Assembly (NCBI GenBank): GCA_019022495.1
Contig: JAFEKR010000015.1
Coordinates: forward strand, 868,001-932,000
Source: Epichloe hybrida
Lineage: Eukaryota; Ascomycota; Sordariomycetes; Hypocreales; Clavicipitaceae
Direction: 5' to 3'
Length of the DNA: 64,000 nucleotides
Below are positions 62,365 to 64,000 of the stretch, in pieces. Made by a program: the position numbers and the translations under genes. Numbering within the stretch: position 1 is the stretch's first letter; the number at the start of each line of letters is the position of its first letter. Under the pieces are notes generated by a model. It worked only from the letters and a program-made list of their open reading frames with translations, ran no database searches and was not told the origin of the DNA.

Positions 62365-62673
62365 TGTTAGATTCACAGGGTATTGAATTCAATGTGTAAT
62401 ACAGTCGTGAGCCTGAAGAATAGTATTGTCATCGATTATCTATTCTAGGCTACGTTGTTTGTTATTATGATTAATTAAGTTATAGGAAAAGAGAGGTAAA
62501 AAGCTAGAAGTTATAATACATAAAGGGAAAAGGGGTTACGCGTTTATATCCCTATATTTCCTAGCTAATTAACGTGCTAGGTTATAGGTTACGTGTAGGG
62601 TCTGCGCGTGGCCTAAGCTTCTACTAGGTAATTATGGCTATGACACGTGATTAATATTACCTTTGTTCTAACA
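62365..62673 (-). repeat. A5 3' LTR
   Basis: 309 bp from TGTTAGATTCACAGGG to TTGTTCTAACA. It has the AATGTGTAATA form, as in A1. Confidence 0.93.
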
Positions 62674-63034
62674 CTAGAACTTCTCTCTTTTAATATGATT
62701 ATTAACACGTGATATTAATTGTAGAAATAAAAAAGGAAAGATAGATTAAGAATATAATTAATAAGGGATATAAGGAAAAGAACTTATAGCCTATCTAGGT
62801 ATATAGTTACTAATAAAAGGGAAATAATAATCTTACTTAGCCTATAAGCTTATATAAGGATAAGTAAGTCCTTCTAAATCCCTTCTTTCCTTAAAATAAT
62901 ATATATACTACACTATAGTATATATATAATGTCTTCCTCCTCCTTAGTAATACCTTTATTCTCCTATGTACTACTATTAATATCTATAGTTCACTAGGAG
63001 GGCCTAGTAGGCTAGCGTGGTTATAGCCGCTAGA

Positions 63035-64000
63035 GATATTGACTACGGGGGCGTAAATCCCTTGCGTATTACTATCTTATCCCTGTAGCTACCCTCCTAG
63101 AGGATTACCTTTTTCCTCTTACCACGTGTGTGTTATGCATAGGTAACCTATCCCTCTATCTAGATAGTTATTTAGTTAGTTAAGATAAAGCTCTTAAGGG
63201 CCTTGTTAGGTAATGCCTTTATAAAGGCATTAGCTAGGTTATCCTCTCTGTTAATCTATTAGATCTTATAGAGTTCTTAGTGTTTATATAACTATTAAAG
63301 GGCTATAATATTGATTATTAGGCGTTTCTCCTTTATTATACTAAGCTTAATAAGGCACTTATATAAGGAGTATGAATCTATATATATAATAACTAGGATC
63401 TTTAGGAGCTTTAGTTAGTTAGTAACTAAGTTTAGGGTAGTTATAATTACATAAGCTATATTAACACTAGCTACTATGCTATAGACTTCTAAGGCAAGTA
63501 TGCTTTGTGTAACTCTCTTACTCTTTATTAAGCTAAAGTGTATAATGTTACCTTTAATTATAAACTTGCTATTAGTATAGTCTTTATTTGCTAGGATAAG
63601 TATATATCCTAGTTATAAGGATAGGTCCTAGTTATTAGCAAAGGATCTATCTATAAAGGTAAAGAGCTTTGTTTTCTTAAGGTTAATTAGGATAAACGTT
63701 AGACCTCTCTCTAGGTAATCTATCTGCTACTTTAGGTGGTAATTAAGGGCTTTTATATCCTCTAGGGTTAGCTCCTAGTGTTATGTAGTAATGGATAGGT
63801 TAAAGCAAGCCTCTAGTTAGTAGATTAAGGTAATATAAGCGCCTTAGGCCCTCTGCTTAATATATTTACGCTTTAAGTTAGTTATTAGAACTAACTCTAA
63901 CTTATTACTTTACCCTTTTTGCTAGATCTTAATAGTATTATTCTCTAGTAAGATAATGCTACTATTAAACGTAAGAGGGCAGTCCTAGGTTAGGAATTGC
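63035..64000 (-). pseudogene. A5 RNase H and RT C-terminal part, RIP-inactivated
   Basis: Aligns with the RNase H region of A3 (34080-34700, reversed) and the RT-RNase H connection. TAA/TAG stops throughout. Confidence 0.83.

Larger units (their letters stand above)
62365..64000 (-). mobile_element. A5, family A copia element, 3' part within the window
   Basis: 3' LTR 62365-62673, polypurine tract, and the C-terminal part of pol on the minus strand; the rest continues right of the window. Confidence 0.93.

Overview
The window looks like a gene-free, AT-rich transposon island of a filamentous ascomycete (Pezizomycotina). I found no host gene. Almost everything is nested transposable elements whose reading frames are recognisable only if many TAA/TAG stops are read as former CAA/CAG (or TGG) codons and many catalytic D/G/E codons as hit by G-to-A. 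That is the two-strand C-to-T signature of repeat-induced point mutation (RIP). Island position (subtelomeric, pericentromeric or AT isochore) cannot be decided from the sequence.

Two Ty1/copia families dominate. Family A (about 6.8 kb, 307-309 bp LTRs) has seven copies: A1 111-6914 (-), A2 14772-21577 (-), A3 28567-35369 (+), A4 57773-60811 (+, cut), A5 62365-64000 (-, runs off), A6 42794-45856 (-, 5' part) and A7 13593-13778 (+, 3' scrap). Family B (about 6.8 kb, 254-257 bp LTRs) has four: B1 1-110 plus 6915-8773 (-), B2 13779-24760 (+, split by A2), B3 35845-42793 (+, split by D) and B4 46218-52995 (-, complete). Intact copies have perfect 5-bp target duplications: A1 GTGTA, A2 GAACC, A3 ATAGG, B4 ATAAT. 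Every RT catalytic box I could read (A3, B3, B4) is TNN instead of TDD, so none is likely to be active.

Between the copia copies lie less ordinary elements. D (38259-39330) is a 1.07-kb insertion almost free of RIP. It carries a primer site matching the initiator-Met tRNA anticodon arm, tRNA-like A and B boxes and a polypurine tract. A 67-bp solo relative of its right end sits at 39881-39947, and a 128-bp piece of its left end at 60812-60939. F is a family seen at three loci (F1 27374-28566 plus 35370-35844, F2 57238-57772, F3 60940-62364). Each starts with CAGAGC followed by a pentamer array of the form TGTAN, with a different fixed base N at each locus. F1 and F3 also share AT-rich spacers and a ~100-bp satellite. 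C is a terminus TTTTGTC... seen in RIP-mutated (13130-13592) and unmutated (26866-27373) form. A similar end starts a GC-richer island, 24761-26865, made of tandem repeats of 20, 42, 143 and 132 bp. G (8774-13129) and E (53001-57237) hold long decayed reading frames of proteins I do not recognise.

Nesting gives an order of events: A1 entered B1; B2 entered A7 and A2 entered B2; B3 abuts old A6, then received D and the 67-bp element and is cut by F1; A3 entered F1; B4 entered E; D entered A4, F3 entered or abutted D, and A5 entered F3.
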